From Pseudomonas sp. DY-1 (GTDB lineage: Bacteria > Pseudomonadota > Gammaproteobacteria > Pseudomonadales > Pseudomonadaceae): DNA of 64,000 nucleotides. Of this stretch, positions 8,923 to 17,409 are shown piece after piece. The stretch is taken from assembly GCF_003626975.1 (NCBI RefSeq), contig NZ_CP032616.1:868001-932000 (forward strand), given 5' to 3'. The notes below the pieces were generated by a model, which worked only from the letters and a program-made list of their open reading frames with translations, had not been told where the DNA came from and made no database searches. The stretch's first letter is position 1. Every line of letters starts with the position of its first letter. The position numbers and the translations under genes were made by a program.

Positions 8923-9084
8923 ACAGTCTCCAGCGACATCTGTTTCAGCAATTCAGCCATTTTCGCACAGGCAATGCCATAAACCAGAGTCCGAAATGCT
9001 TCGCGGACCCGCTGATCGTCTCGGACGCACGTTGAGTCGTCCAAAACACCAGGCAAGAAGCTGCGGATGCTGGAGTTCCTGGTC
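8923..9084 (-). other. Possible short ORF or gene remnant between the PLD-like and GNAT genes
   Basis: On the minus strand a protein-like stretch (VREAFRTLVYGIACAKMAELL) is open across this gap and runs into the PLD-like gene in another frame. No convincing start codon or ribosome site is visible, only in-frame TTG codons. It may be a remnant of a gene once located upstream of the PLD-like gene, or a chance open frame. I do not recognise the family. Confidence 0.25.
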
Positions 9085-9570
9085 TCAACCGTTGCTTTCG
9101 GCGAACTCGCGCAGGGCGTCGCCGTCCAGGCGATAGCGCACCCATTCGTTCTGGGGCCGGGCGCCGATGGAGTTGTAGAAGTCGATGGCGGGTTGGTTCC
9201 AGTCCAGCACGCTCCATTCCAGGCGACCGCAGTCGTTGGCGCGGGCTTCGCGGGCGATTTCCCGCAGCAAACGGCGGCCTGCGCCAATGCCGCGCTGATC
9301 TGGCGTGATGTAGAGATCTTCCAGGTAGATGCCATTGCGGCCTAGCCAGGTGGAGTAGCTGTAGAAGTACACGGCATAGCCGATCGGCTGGCCGTCTTTC
9401 AGGCACATCAGCGCGCGGGACGGCGCGTTGTCGGCGAACAGGGTGCGGCGGATGTCTTCGACATTGGCGATGACCTCGTTGCCGGCCCGTTCGTAAACCG
9501 CCAGTTCGATGATGAAATCCAGGATCTGTTGGGCGTCTTCAGGCCTGGCGGGGCGGATTTCGATGGTCAC
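9085..9570 (-). CDS. GNAT N-acetyltransferase (diamine/thialysine acetyltransferase-like)
   Basis: This 161-residue GNAT enzyme has the acetyl-CoA-binding motif A DQRGIGAGRRLLREI (Q/RxxGxG/A) near residues 95-110, preceded by YLEDLYITP. The SSAT-like C-terminus WNQPAIDFYNSIGA contains the Tyr often used as general acid. The N-terminal block IRPARPEDAQQILDFIIELA resembles spermidine/thialysine acetyltransferases (SSAT family). The substrate is inferred only from family resemblance. It is divergent from the LysR gene at 9660. Confidence 0.88.
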   Translation of the reverse strand: MTIEIRPARPEDAQQILDFIIELAVYERAGNEVIANVEDIRRTLFADNAPSRALMCLKDGQPIGYAVYFYSYSTWLGRNGIYLEDLYITPDQRGIGAGRRLLREIAREARANDCGRLEWSVLDWNQPAIDFYNSIGARPQNEWVRYRLDGDALREFAESNG

Positions 9571-9659
9571 GGGGAGTCTCCACGGGTAAGTGATGCCGCC
9601 ATGCTAGAGCCTTTGATAGAGTGCATGAAGTGCATTTGTATCATTGGAAAGTGAACATC

Positions 9660-10577
9660 ATGCATTCCGCTCTGCGCCGTCTCGACCTCAACCTGCTCCT
9701 GGCCTTCGACGCCCTCTATCGCCATCGCAGCGTCACCTCCGCCGCCGCCGAGCTGGCCATCAGTGCTTCGGCCTTCAGCCATGCCCTGGGCCGGTTGCGC
9801 GAGGCGCTGAACGACGAGCTGTTCATTCGCCAGGGCAACCGCATGCACCCGACTCACCGCGCCGAGCTGCTGGCGGAATCCGTGAGCGGCGCCCTGAAGA
9901 CCCTCGCCGAGGGGCTGGGACAGTGGGAACCCTTCGACCCGGCCAGCAGCCAACGCACGTTCACGTTCGCCGCCACCGACTACACCGCTTTCGCCTTGCT
10001 GCCCTCCTTGATGCAGCGTTTGCAGGTGGTCGCACCGGGAATACGTGTGCGCCTGGTGCAGTCCGAGCGCAAGGTGTCCATCGAAGACCTGGCCAGCGGC
10101 CGCATCGATTTCGCCCTCGGCTACAGCGAAGGGCGGGATCAGTTGCCTGGCGGGGTGGAAGTGCTGGACTGGCTGAGCGACCGCTACCTGGTCATCGCCC
10201 GGCGCGCCCACCCACGGGTGCGCGGCACCCTCGATGTCGCTGGCTACCTGGCGGAGCGCCACGTCGTGGTAACGCCCTGGAACGAATCCAGCGGCGCTAT
10301 CGACCATGTTCTGGAGGGGATGGGGTTGCAGCGAGAAGTGGCGGTGCAACTGCCTACCGTGATGGCAGCGCCGTTCATCGTCGGCAGCACCGACCTGCTC
10401 ATGACAGTGCCCGGCCATGCCGCGCGTACGCTGCAGCAGGTGGCCGGTGTCGAACTCTTTCCGGCGCCTTTCGAGATCCCGCCCTATGCGCTGCGGCTCT
10501 ACAGCCACGCCAAGTACGCGCGCAGTGATGCCCACGCCTGGATGCTGGAGCAGTTGCGCTCTCTGAGGGTCCGCTAA
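9660..10577 (+). CDS. LysR-family transcriptional regulator
   Basis: This 305-residue regulator has an N-terminal winged HTH (LDLNLLLAFDALYRHRSVT, then AISASAFSHALGRLREAL) and a C-terminal periplasmic-binding-like effector domain. The NodD/SyrM-like opening LDLNLLLAF is typical of one large LysR branch. The frame is open from 9621, but the ATG at 9660 is chosen because GGAAAG lies just upstream and the family N-terminus begins at MxxxLRRLDLNL. The divergent arrangement with the GNAT gene, or the YeeE gene 36 nt downstream, suggests targets. Confidence 0.92.
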   Translation: MHSALRRLDLNLLLAFDALYRHRSVTSAAAELAISASAFSHALGRLREALNDELFIRQGNRMHPTHRAELLAESVSGALKTLAEGLGQWEPFDPASSQRTFTFAATDYTAFALLPSLMQRLQVVAPGIRVRLVQSERKVSIEDLASGRIDFALGYSEGRDQLPGGVEVLDWLSDRYLVIARRAHPRVRGTLDVAGYLAERHVVVTPWNESSGAIDHVLEGMGLQREVAVQLPTVMAAPFIVGSTDLLMTVPGHAARTLQQVAGVELFPAPFEIPPYALRLYSHAKYARSDAHAWMLEQLRSLRVR

Positions 10578-10613
10578 TCTTGCCCTAAGACCCGGCCTGT
10601 GGAGGGCGAGGGC

Positions 10614-11552
10614 GTGATTGTGTTGGCGAGTGTGTTTCTTGCCCTGCTGATGGGCTTTGCCGTGCAGCGTGGTGGCACCTGTATGGTGGCCGCACTGGAA
10701 GACGTGGTGAACAAGCGTCGATGGGCACGCTTTCGCGCGTTGCTGGAAACCTCTCTCTGGGTGCTGGGTGGATTCGTCCTGCTGCGGGCCTTCGATGTCC
10801 TGCCGATGGTTCCCATGGGCCGTGCATTGCACTGGCATGCGGCATTGGGCGGCGCGTTACTGGGAGTCGGTGCGTTCATCAATGGGGGCTGCGCCTTTGG
10901 TGTAGTGGCGCGGATCGGCTCCGGGCAATGGGCCTGGCTGGCAACGCCGCTGGGCTTTCTTGCCGGCTTTGCCCTGGCCGGCCGTATTGTCGGCATGACC
11001 GCCGCCATGCCAGTGGCGATTCCCGACTGGCTGGAGCAGGTGCCCATTGGCCTGGTCCCGATGATCATTGCGGCGTTGGTGGCGCGCCTGGGCTGGTTGG
11101 CCTGGAACCGGCACAACGGCGCAGTTCAAGCAACGATCTGGTCTCCGCACCACGCCACCATCGTTCTCGGCGTGGCCTTCCTCCTGCTTTTCGTTTGCGT
11201 CGGCGCCTGGGCCTACACGGACATCCTTGCCGAGATGGCCACCGGTCGGTTCATGGAGCTGGGCCTGCGCGGTTTGCTGTTGCCGGCGATGTTCATTGGC
11301 GCGTTGCTGGGTGGCTGGAGCGCCGGGCTCTGGGAGCACCGCTGGCCGACACCCCTGGCCTTGCTGAAATGCTTCGGGGGCGGGGTATTGATGGGGTTCG
11401 GCGCTACCCTGGTGCCGGGCGGCAATGACAGCCTGATCCTGTTCGGCATGCCGCTTCTGTGGCCGAACGCCTGGCTGGCGTTCGCCTGCATGTGCGTGGT
11501 GGTGGTGCTGACGCTGTGGCTGGCGAGGCTGGGAGGAGGGCGACAGCGGTGA
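10614..11552 (+). CDS. YeeE/YedE family inner-membrane sulfur transporter
   Basis: This membrane protein of about 312 residues has roughly eight to nine hydrophobic spans. It has the duplicated YeeE/YedE hallmarks: GFAVQRGGTCMVAAL at the N-terminus and GAFINGGCAFGVVARIGSG in the middle, each with a conserved Cys, and GGNDSLILFGMPLL near the end. YeeE/TsuA proteins move thiosulfate or related sulfur compounds by relaying them between Cys residues. The start GTG 10614 is chosen over GTG 10599 because GGAGGGCGAGG lies directly before it. A terminator hairpin at 11614 closes the unit. Confidence 0.88.
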   Translation: MIVLASVFLALLMGFAVQRGGTCMVAALEDVVNKRRWARFRALLETSLWVLGGFVLLRAFDVLPMVPMGRALHWHAALGGALLGVGAFINGGCAFGVVARIGSGQWAWLATPLGFLAGFALAGRIVGMTAAMPVAIPDWLEQVPIGLVPMIIAALVARLGWLAWNRHNGAVQATIWSPHHATIVLGVAFLLLFVCVGAWAYTDILAEMATGRFMELGLRGLLLPAMFIGALLGGWSAGLWEHRWPTPLALLKCFGGGVLMGFGATLVPGGNDSLILFGMPLLWPNAWLAFACMCVVVVLTLWLARLGGGRQR

Positions 11553-11613
11553 ACAGGGCGGATCGGCGCACCCTACGAGAGCAAGATCAGCCTCGAGCCG
11601 TTCACCAGACATG

Positions 11614-11641
11614 AAAAAGCCCGGCAATTGCCGGGCTTTTT
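11614..11641. terminator. Bidirectional rho-independent terminator
   Basis: Perfect stem AAAAAGCCCGGC / GCCGGGCTTTTT with a 4-nt AATT centre. The symmetrical A and T tracts allow it to stop transcription from both the YeeE-like gene (+) and the class-I glutaminase-like gene (-), which converge on it. Confidence 0.92.
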
Positions 11642-11659
11642 CATTCAACGGGTGCGGTC

Positions 11660-12475
11660 TCAGGCAGCGTGATCGAACGCCTTGCCCTTGGCCTTGCGTT
11701 CCACCTGCTTGCGGCAGGCTTCACCAAAGGCTTCGAAGATCTTCACCGAGTCGGGGTTCTTCGCGGCCTGCCATTCCGGGTGCCATTGCACCGCGAAGAG
11801 GAAGGGCGAAAGGTTTGGTGCGTGAATGGCTTCCACCAGTCCGTCTTCAGCGCGGGCGATGGCCTCGATGCCCTTGCCGAGGGTTTTCAGGCCCTGGCCG
11901 TGCAGCGAGTTCACCTGAATGGTGTCGGTACCCAGGACCTTGTGCAGCCAGCTGTTCTGAACCACACGCACGCTGTGCGCCGGGGCGTACTGGACGTCCA
12001 CCGGATCTTCAGTGTTTTCGCGGTGGTCGTTGAAGCCGGGCTCGGCATAGACCTTCTGGTACATGTCGCCGCCCAGGGCGACGTTGATTTCCTGCATGCC
12101 ACGGCAGATGCCGAAGATCGGCAGGCCGCGCTCGATGGCAGCACGAACCAGGGGCAGGTCGAAGAGGTCGCGATCCTTGTCCTGACCTTTCTCCGGCGTC
12201 AGGTTCTCCTGGCCGTAGAGGGTCGGGTCGATGTTGCTGCCGGCACCGGTGAGGTAAACGCCGTCAGCCATATCGAGGTACTGCTGGAGGTCTTCGGTGC
12301 CGCAGCAGGTGGGCACGAGGACCGGTACACATTCGGAGATTTCTACCAGCGGGACGATGTACTTGTGGGTCATCACCTGGTAGTCGTGGCCCTTGCGTTC
12401 CTGGGCGCCCATGGACATCAGGACGACCGGTTTACGAGTGGTCTGTTTCTTATTGCCAATGTTGCTGTTGGACAT
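11660..12475 (-). CDS. Gamma-glutamyl-gamma-aminobutyrate hydrolase family (peptidase C26, PuuD/SpuA-like)
   Basis: This 271-residue class-I glutamine-amidotransferase-fold hydrolase carries the nucleophile Cys in FGICRGMQEINVALGG (near residue 125) and the catalytic His in VQWHPEWQ (near residue 230). E. coli PuuD and the Pseudomonas Pau/Spu homologues cleave gamma-glutamylated polyamine intermediates to release GABA-type products. A 20-residue N-terminal extension (MSNSNIGNKKQTTRKP) precedes the conserved VVLMSMG. It is monocistronic, with an AT-rich upstream region. The polyamine-type ABC transporter at 42.5-46.5 kb is a possible functional partner in the same window. Confidence 0.9.
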   Translation of the reverse strand: MSNSNIGNKKQTTRKPVVLMSMGAQERKGHDYQVMTHKYIVPLVEISECVPVLVPTCCGTEDLQQYLDMADGVYLTGAGSNIDPTLYGQENLTPEKGQDKDRDLFDLPLVRAAIERGLPIFGICRGMQEINVALGGDMYQKVYAEPGFNDHRENTEDPVDVQYAPAHSVRVVQNSWLHKVLGTDTIQVNSLHGQGLKTLGKGIEAIARAEDGLVEAIHAPNLSPFLFAVQWHPEWQAAKNPDSVKIFEAFGEACRKQVERKAKGKAFDHAA

Positions 12476-12798
12476 ATTTCACCTTGGGACAGGCTCAGCC
12501 TATCGTTGCTGTGCAGGCGCGCCAGTCAGTTCCAGCGCTACCTGAGATCTCGAGCACTGCCGGCAATCGGCGGGCGATTTCCGGTCGAGACCTGCTATAT
12601 AGCCTGCCAGAGCCGTTTAATATGTCAAACGAAGCCGACGAAAAACGTAAAAAATAATGGCCGATTTTTATCGGTTTTTAATTGTTAACTGATTGATATT
12701 TATAGATATTTTCTAGCAGATAAAAATATTTTCTGGTTCAGCATCTAAAACGAGTGTTCAGAATGCTGGACCATTGCGCCCGACATGGGAGCCTCGTC
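12476..12798. promoter_or_regulatory. AT-rich intergenic promoter region
   Basis: This 323-bp gap separates two minus-strand genes. Its part at 12640-12760 is far more AT-rich than its surroundings. It contains the small hairpin CCGAT-TTTT-ATCGG followed by TTTTTAA (12661-12681) and the direct repeat ATATTTTCT at about 12706 and 12728. It probably carries the promoter of the PuuD-like gene. No gene was seen in it. Confidence 0.45.
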
Positions 12799-13713
12799 CT
12801 AGAGGGTCGTCGCCTTGCCCTGGCTATCCAGCTCGAACACCTTGTTGCGCATCAGCCGCTCCCTTAACCAACGCTTGGCTTTGCCCCGGCCTTGCCGACG
12901 CGGCCAGATCAGGTCCACGCCCACCAGCCAGTCCGTATGGGGATAGGCCACGAGATCCAGCTCCATCAGATCACCGACGGCCAGCTCCCGATGGATCAGT
13001 TGGCGGGGCAGGGTGGCCCAGCCGAGGCCGGCGCGCACCATCTCCAACAGCGCCATATAGCTTTCTGCCTGCCATAACTGGGTGGAACGCAGGTATTCAC
13101 TGCTGGGCAGTTTGTTGGCGTGGGCACTGAAAGCCAGTCGCCTATGGGCGTGCAGGTCGGCAAAGCTGACCTGGGCCAGCTGCGCCAGCGGATGTGAAGG
13201 GTGGGTGACGTGCACCATGATCAGCTTGCCCAACTGCTGGAACTCCAACTCCCGTGGGTATTCAGGTTGGGAGAAGGCGATGCCCATCTCGACTTCGCCC
13301 TTCTGCACCATGCCTGCCACATCGCCATACACCGGGTGGCGGACGACCAGGTCGACATAGGGAAAAACCTGCTCGAAGTCGCGCAGTACCGGCATCACGG
13401 TGTTGTAGGGCACCTCGATGGCCAGCGTCAGGCTCGGCTCGGTCTCCACTGTCAGACTGTCGGCATGGCCTTCCAGAGCCAGGCAACGCTCCAGTACAGC
13501 CTCGGCCTCCAGCAGAAGCTTCTGACCGGCAGCGGTCAGTGCGGGAATGCGCGTGGACCGGTCGAACAGCTCCACGCCCAGGTCGGTTTCCAGGTTGGCG
13601 ATGGCGGCACTGACCGTCGACTGCGTGCGCCCCAGCCGGCGCGCCGCCGCGGAGAAGGAGCCCGCCTGGGCAACGGTGACCAGCACCTGCAACTGATCCA
13701 GTGAAAAACGCAT
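12799..13713 (-). CDS. LysR-family transcriptional regulator of the purine module
   Basis: This regulator of about 304 residues has the winged HTH MRFSLDQLQVLVTVAQAGSF and RTQSTVSAAIANLE, followed by a LysR substrate-binding domain. The frame is open to 13734, but the ATG at 13713 has GGAAG just upstream and gives the standard N-terminus. It is divergent from the NCS2 permease-deaminase-hydroxyisourate hydrolase operon. The shared 157-bp region contains palindromic CCATCG/CGATGG elements, so it is the likely local regulator. Confidence 0.92.
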   Translation of the reverse strand: MRFSLDQLQVLVTVAQAGSFSAAARRLGRTQSTVSAAIANLETDLGVELFDRSTRIPALTAAGQKLLLEAEAVLERCLALEGHADSLTVETEPSLTLAIEVPYNTVMPVLRDFEQVFPYVDLVVRHPVYGDVAGMVQKGEVEMGIAFSQPEYPRELEFQQLGKLIMVHVTHPSHPLAQLAQVSFADLHAHRRLAFSAHANKLPSSEYLRSTQLWQAESYMALLEMVRAGLGWATLPRQLIHRELAVGDLMELDLVAYPHTDWLVGVDLIWPRRQGRGKAKRWLRERLMRNKVFELDSQGKATTL

Positions 13714-13730
13714 GGCGAACTTCCATTGAT

Positions 13731-13768
13731 CCATCGATAGAAACGATGGTTATTCATTTGTTCCATCG
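13731..13768. promoter_or_regulatory. Candidate LysR operator
   Basis: The dyad CCATCG (13731-13736) and CGATGG (13744-13749) is separated by 7 nt, and a third CCATCG occurs at 13763-13768. This places a dyad plus half-site in the divergent promoter region between a LysR gene and its presumed target operon. The dyad overlaps the region just upstream of the LysR start, as expected for autoregulation. Confidence 0.55.
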
Positions 13769-13870
13769 TCAGCAAGCAGGGAATATGCCCCGCAGCCAGC
13801 ACTGCCTCCTCGAATCGCTGGGCAACCCACACCCAAGAACAAGAACACGTTGCTTTGCAGGAGTACCTCC

Positions 13871-15196
13871 ATGAACCATCCGCACCCGGTGGACCAGCTG
13901 CTTCCCGTTCGCCAACTCGTTACTTACGGCCTGCAACATGTGCTGGTGCTATATGCCGGCGCCGTGGCCGTGCCTCTGATCCTCGGCAGCGCACTGGGGC
14001 TTTCCAGCGCCGAAGTGGTGTTGCTGATCAACGCCAACCTGCTCACTTCGGGCATTGCCACCCTGATCCAGACCCTCGGTTTCTGGCGCTTCGGCGCGCG
14101 CCTGCCGCTGGTGCAGGCCTGCTCCTTCATCGCGCTTGCGCCGATGATCATGATCGGCAAGTCCTACGGACTGACCCAGGTGTTCGGTGCGGTGATCGCC
14201 GCAGGGGTCATTACCATTGCCCTGGCACCCGTGTTCAGTCGTCTGCTGAGGTTCTTCCCGCCGGTGGTGATCGGCAGCCTGATCACCATCATCGGTATTT
14301 CGCTGATGCCGGCGGCGGCCATCTGGCTGGGGGGCGGCAACCCCGGCGCGGAGGATTTCGGCAAGCCCGCCAACTTGCTGCTCGGTCTTGCCACGGTCGC
14401 CGTCACCCTGGTGATTCATGCGCGATTCTCGGGCTTCGTCGGCAATCTCAGCGTATTGATCGGGTTGTTCGCCGGTAGTTTGATTGCCGCTGCCTTCGGT
14501 ATGACCGACTTCGGCCGGGTAGGGGAGGCGGCCTGGTTCGAACTGTCCATGCCGATGGCCTTCGGTGCGCCGGAATTCTCCCTGACGCCCATTCTGATCA
14601 TGACCCTGGCGATGCTGGTGATCATGGCCGAGACCACTGGTAACTGCCTGGCCATCGGCAAACTCACCGGCCGCACCATCACCCAGCGCACCTTGGGCGA
14701 CGCGTTCCGCGCAGACGGCCTGTCCACGATGATCGGTGGACTGTTCAACAGTTTTCCCTACAACGCCTTCACCCAGAACACCGGCCTTATCGCCCTTTCC
14801 AACATCAAGAGTCGCTTCGTGGTGGCTGCCGCGGGTGGACTGATGATCCTCATGGGGCTGTTTCCCAAGCTCGGCGCGCTGATCGCCGCCGTGCCCACGC
14901 CAGTGCTCGGCGGCTGCGCCATCGTGATGTTCGGCATGACCACGGTGGCTGGCATACAGGAGCTGTCGCGAGTGCGCTTCGAGGGTACCCGCAATGCCCT
15001 GGTGGTAGCAGTGTCGGTGAGCGTCGGCGTGCTGCCCATGTCCTTTCCGGCCCTCTTCGAACACTTCCACGGCGCGCTGCGCCTGGTGCTGGAGAGCGGC
15101 ATCTTCCTCGGCGCACTGAGCGCCATCGTCCTCAACCTCCTGCTGAACCGGGAGGCGTCCGCCAGCCAGGGCGAAACCGCCAAGCTGGCCGACTGA
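13871..15196 (+). CDS. NCS2-family nucleobase (xanthine/uracil) permease
   Basis: This transporter of about 441 residues has around 12-14 hydrophobic segments and NCS2 signatures. These include LQHVLVLYAGAVAVPLI near the N-terminus, the Gln-rich QACSFIALAPM block, and the TM8-TM10 region with AETTGNCLAIGKLTGR and FNSFPYNAFTQNTG (the QNxG motif). It imports a purine or pyrimidine base with a cation. AGGAG at 13859-13863 precedes the chosen ATG. It heads an operon with a base deaminase and hydroxyisourate hydrolase, so xanthine, guanine or urate is the likeliest substrate. Confidence 0.92.
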   Translation: MNHPHPVDQLLPVRQLVTYGLQHVLVLYAGAVAVPLILGSALGLSSAEVVLLINANLLTSGIATLIQTLGFWRFGARLPLVQACSFIALAPMIMIGKSYGLTQVFGAVIAAGVITIALAPVFSRLLRFFPPVVIGSLITIIGISLMPAAAIWLGGGNPGAEDFGKPANLLLGLATVAVTLVIHARFSGFVGNLSVLIGLFAGSLIAAAFGMTDFGRVGEAAWFELSMPMAFGAPEFSLTPILIMTLAMLVIMAETTGNCLAIGKLTGRTITQRTLGDAFRADGLSTMIGGLFNSFPYNAFTQNTGLIALSNIKSRFVVAAAGGLMILMGLFPKLGALIAAVPTPVLGGCAIVMFGMTTVAGIQELSRVRFEGTRNALVVAVSVSVGVLPMSFPALFEHFHGALRLVLESGIFLGALSAIVLNLLLNREASASQGETAKLAD

Positions 15197-15233
15197 TTCG
15201 CGCATTCGCGCCTTTACTGCCAAGGAGCCATCC

Positions 15234-15740
15234 ATGACTTTCAGCAACCTCGTTCCCGCCGGCGTCAACGAACTCGATCTGGAACTGCTGCGCCTGTCCA
15301 TCCGCCTGTCCGAGGAGTCCCGCGAACGCGGCCGGCATCCGTTCGCCGCAGTTGTGGCCGATCGCAGCGGCAGGGTCATCGCCCAGGCCGGAAACAACTC
15401 CATGCCGCCGGAAGGCGACCCGACCCAGCACGCCGAACTGGCTGCGGCCGCCCAAGCCGCCAAGGTGTTGAGCCCTGATGAGCTGGCCCATTGCACGCTC
15501 TACACCAGCGCCGAACCTTGCTGCATGTGTGCTGGCGCGGTGTACTGGACTGGCATCGGGCGCGTGGTCTACGCATTGTCGGAACACGCGCTGCTGGGCC
15601 TGACCGGCGCCCATCCGGAGAACCCCACCTTCTCCCTGCCGTGTCGTGAGGTGTTCGCGCGCGGTCAGCGCGAAGTCGCAGTGCTGGGACCGATGCTGGA
15701 GACCGAAGCCGCTGCCGCTCATGAGGGGTTCTGGACGTGA
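15234..15740 (+). CDS. Nucleoside/nucleobase deaminase (guanine deaminase-like, CDA fold)
   Basis: This 168-residue zinc deaminase has the His-Ala-Glu motif TQHAELAAAA (about residues 64-73) and the zinc-binding SAEPCCMCAGAVYW (PCxxC) block. CDA-fold enzymes of this length include guanine deaminase, cytosine deaminase and TadA. Its position between a purine-type NCS2 permease and hydroxyisourate hydrolase favours guanine deaminase. That would feed xanthine to the urate pathway (inference). CAAGGAG precedes the ATG. The stop overlaps the next start by 4 nt (GTGA). Confidence 0.85.
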   Translation: MTFSNLVPAGVNELDLELLRLSIRLSEESRERGRHPFAAVVADRSGRVIAQAGNNSMPPEGDPTQHAELAAAAQAAKVLSPDELAHCTLYTSAEPCCMCAGAVYWTGIGRVVYALSEHALLGLTGAHPENPTFSLPCREVFARGQREVAVLGPMLETEAAAAHEGFWT

Positions 15741-16096
15741 GTGGTGGCATCTCCATCCATGTGGTGGATGTCGCCAGCGGCTCCGTGGCCCAGGGGCTTG
15801 CCCTGCGCCTGGAGCGGCTGGAGGGAGATGTGCGCGAGCTGATCTGCTCCGGCCGTATCGGCGTCAATGGTCTGCTGGACGAACTGGCTGGACTTACCGA
15901 TCGCTGCCGTCCCGGTGTCTATGAAGTCCGTTTGCAAGTGGCGGACTTCTACCGGGCGCGTGGGGTGCAGCTGCCTGAGCCGCCGTTCCTCGACGAAGTG
16001 GTTTACCGCTTCGGCACCGCCGATGCCGCGCAGCATTACCACCTGCCATTCAAGCTCACCGGCTGGGGGCTTTCCTGCTTCCGTGGCGGGGCCTGA
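15737..16096 (+). CDS. uraH: Hydroxyisourate hydrolase (transthyretin-like protein) with atypical C-terminus
   Basis: This 119-residue TTR-fold enzyme converts 5-hydroxyisourate to OHCU in urate breakdown. The start is GTG, overlapping the upstream stop. The N-terminal ISIHVVDVASG carries the active-site His, GVYEVRLQVADFY matches the second strand region and HYHLPFKL carries the second His. The usual C-terminal signature Y-R-G-S is replaced by CFRGGA, that is Phe for Tyr, Gly for Ser and one extra residue. This makes activity uncertain. No uricase or OHCU decarboxylase lies nearby. Confidence 0.88.
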   Translation: MSGGISIHVVDVASGSVAQGLALRLERLEGDVRELICSGRIGVNGLLDELAGLTDRCRPGVYEVRLQVADFYRARGVQLPEPPFLDEVVYRFGTADAAQHYHLPFKLTGWGLSCFRGGA

Positions 16097-16104
16097 ACGC
16101 TGCG

Positions 16105-16247
16105 CCTTTCGCAGGTTGAGTCGGGCGGCGTTCCGCGAGCGAAGCGAAACCCAACGAGTCACTGGCCCGGCCCATGTTGGGCTTCGCTGCGCTCAGACCA
16201 ACCTACGGCAGGACTGCGTCCTGCCTCGCGAATGAATTCGCTCCCAT
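16105..16247. repeat. Intergenic palindromic repeats
   Basis: The first part (16105-16209) pairs GTTCCGCGAGCGAAGCGAAACCCAAC with GTTGGGCTTCGCTGCGCTCAG and ends CCAACCTACGGCAGGA, a type shared with 4534-4622. The second part (16227-16247) is a solo arm GCGAATGAATTCGCTCCCA of the main repeat family. They lie between uraH and the DUF1615 lipoprotein. Confidence 0.6.
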
Positions 16248-16303
16248 CAGCGCTGTCTTTCATGCCATGTTTTCCCGGCATTAATCGCAAGGCAGCCCCC
16301 TTC

Positions 16304-17401
16304 ATGAGCAACTTCGTTCCTCGCATCGTCATCCTTGTAACGCTCCTGGCCCTGGCCGCCTGCGGCACGCAACGACCGGAGGAGCTGGTGCTGCGACCGG
16401 CCGAGGTGCGTGCCAAGGTCGTGAAGCTGATGCCGGCCAAGGTGCCGGACCGCCAGGGTTGGGCCGCCGATATCCAGGCCGCCTTCGCCGCCCAGGACAT
16501 CGCCCCCAGCGACAGCAACCTTTGCGCGGTGCTGGCTGTCACCGAGCAGGAGTCCACCTACCAGGTGGACCCACAAGTGCCCGGGCTGGCGAAGATCGCC
16601 CGGCAGGAAATTCTGCGCCGCGCCGGTGGCCTGCACGTACCGGCCTTCGTGGTGAACTCCGCCCTAAAGCTCGACTCGCCTACGGGCAAGACCTACGACC
16701 AGCGCCTGTCGGCCGCGCGCACGGAAAAGGAGCTGAGCGCCATTTTCGATGACTTCATCGGCATGGTGCCCCTCGGCCGGCAGCTGTTCGGCAACTTCAA
16801 CCCGGTGCACACCGGCGGCCCGATGCAGGTGAGCATTGCCTTCGCCGAGGCCAGCGCCAAGGACTACCCCTACCCGGTCAAGGGTTCCATTCGCCAGGAA
16901 GTGTTTACCCGTCGTGGTGGCATGTACTTCGGCATCGCCCACTTGCTGGGCTACCCGGCGCACTACCCGAAGCAGCTGTACCGCTTCGCCGACTTCAACG
17001 CTGGCTGGTACGCCAGCCGTAACGCTGCCTTCCAGAGCGCAGTGAGCCTGGCCTCAGGGATTGCACTGGCGCTGGACGGTGACCTGGTCATCCACGGCTC
17101 CAGCAAGGCCGGCTCCACTGAGCTCGCAGCACGCGCGCTGCAGCGGCAACTGGATCTCAGCGATTCGGCCATCCGCCGTGCGCTGCTCAAAGGCGACACC
17201 CTGGAGTTCGAGGAAACCGACCTGTACGAGCGGGTGTTCGCCCTGGCGGAGAAAGTCGAGCGGCGCAAATTGCCCCGCGAGGTGATGCCGGGCATCGACC
17301 TGAAGAGCCCGAAGATCACCCGCAAGCTCACCACCAAGTGGTTTGCCGAGCGGGTGGATGGGCGCTACCAGGGCTGCATGAAACGCGCGTCAGGGCTCTG
17401 A
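16304..17401 (+). CDS. DUF1615 family lipoprotein
   Basis: This protein of about 365 residues has an N-terminal lipoprotein signal: a hydrophobic run IVILVTLLALAA ending in a lipobox with Cys20 (LAAC). The mature part, with EQESTYQVDPQVPGL, FGNFNPVHTGGPMQVS and GGMYFGIAHLLGYPAHY, matches DUF1615. It contains a lysozyme-like/transglycosylase-type Glu-Ser region (TEQEST). A cell-wall role in the outer membrane is plausible but unproven. The frame is open upstream to 16232, but the ATG at 16304 gives a proper signal peptide. Confidence 0.88.
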   Translation: MSNFVPRIVILVTLLALAACGTQRPEELVLRPAEVRAKVVKLMPAKVPDRQGWAADIQAAFAAQDIAPSDSNLCAVLAVTEQESTYQVDPQVPGLAKIARQEILRRAGGLHVPAFVVNSALKLDSPTGKTYDQRLSAARTEKELSAIFDDFIGMVPLGRQLFGNFNPVHTGGPMQVSIAFAEASAKDYPYPVKGSIRQEVFTRRGGMYFGIAHLLGYPAHYPKQLYRFADFNAGWYASRNAAFQSAVSLASGIALALDGDLVIHGSSKAGSTELAARALQRQLDLSDSAIRRALLKGDTLEFEETDLYERVFALAEKVERRKLPREVMPGIDLKSPKITRKLTTKWFAERVDGRYQGCMKRASGL

Positions 17402-17409
17402 GCGTCAGG

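Noticed and set aside
12661..12681. CCGAT-TTTT-ATCGG plus T-run as a terminator
   Set aside because: The stem is only 5 bp and there is no plus-strand gene upstream for it to terminate, so it is mentioned only as part of the AT-rich region.
13949..15496. Long antisense open frame (515 codons) opposite the NCS2 permease and deaminase genes
   Set aside because: It is a GC-rich shadow frame with His/Gln/Arg-rich composition and no motif. The plus strand encodes clear family proteins.
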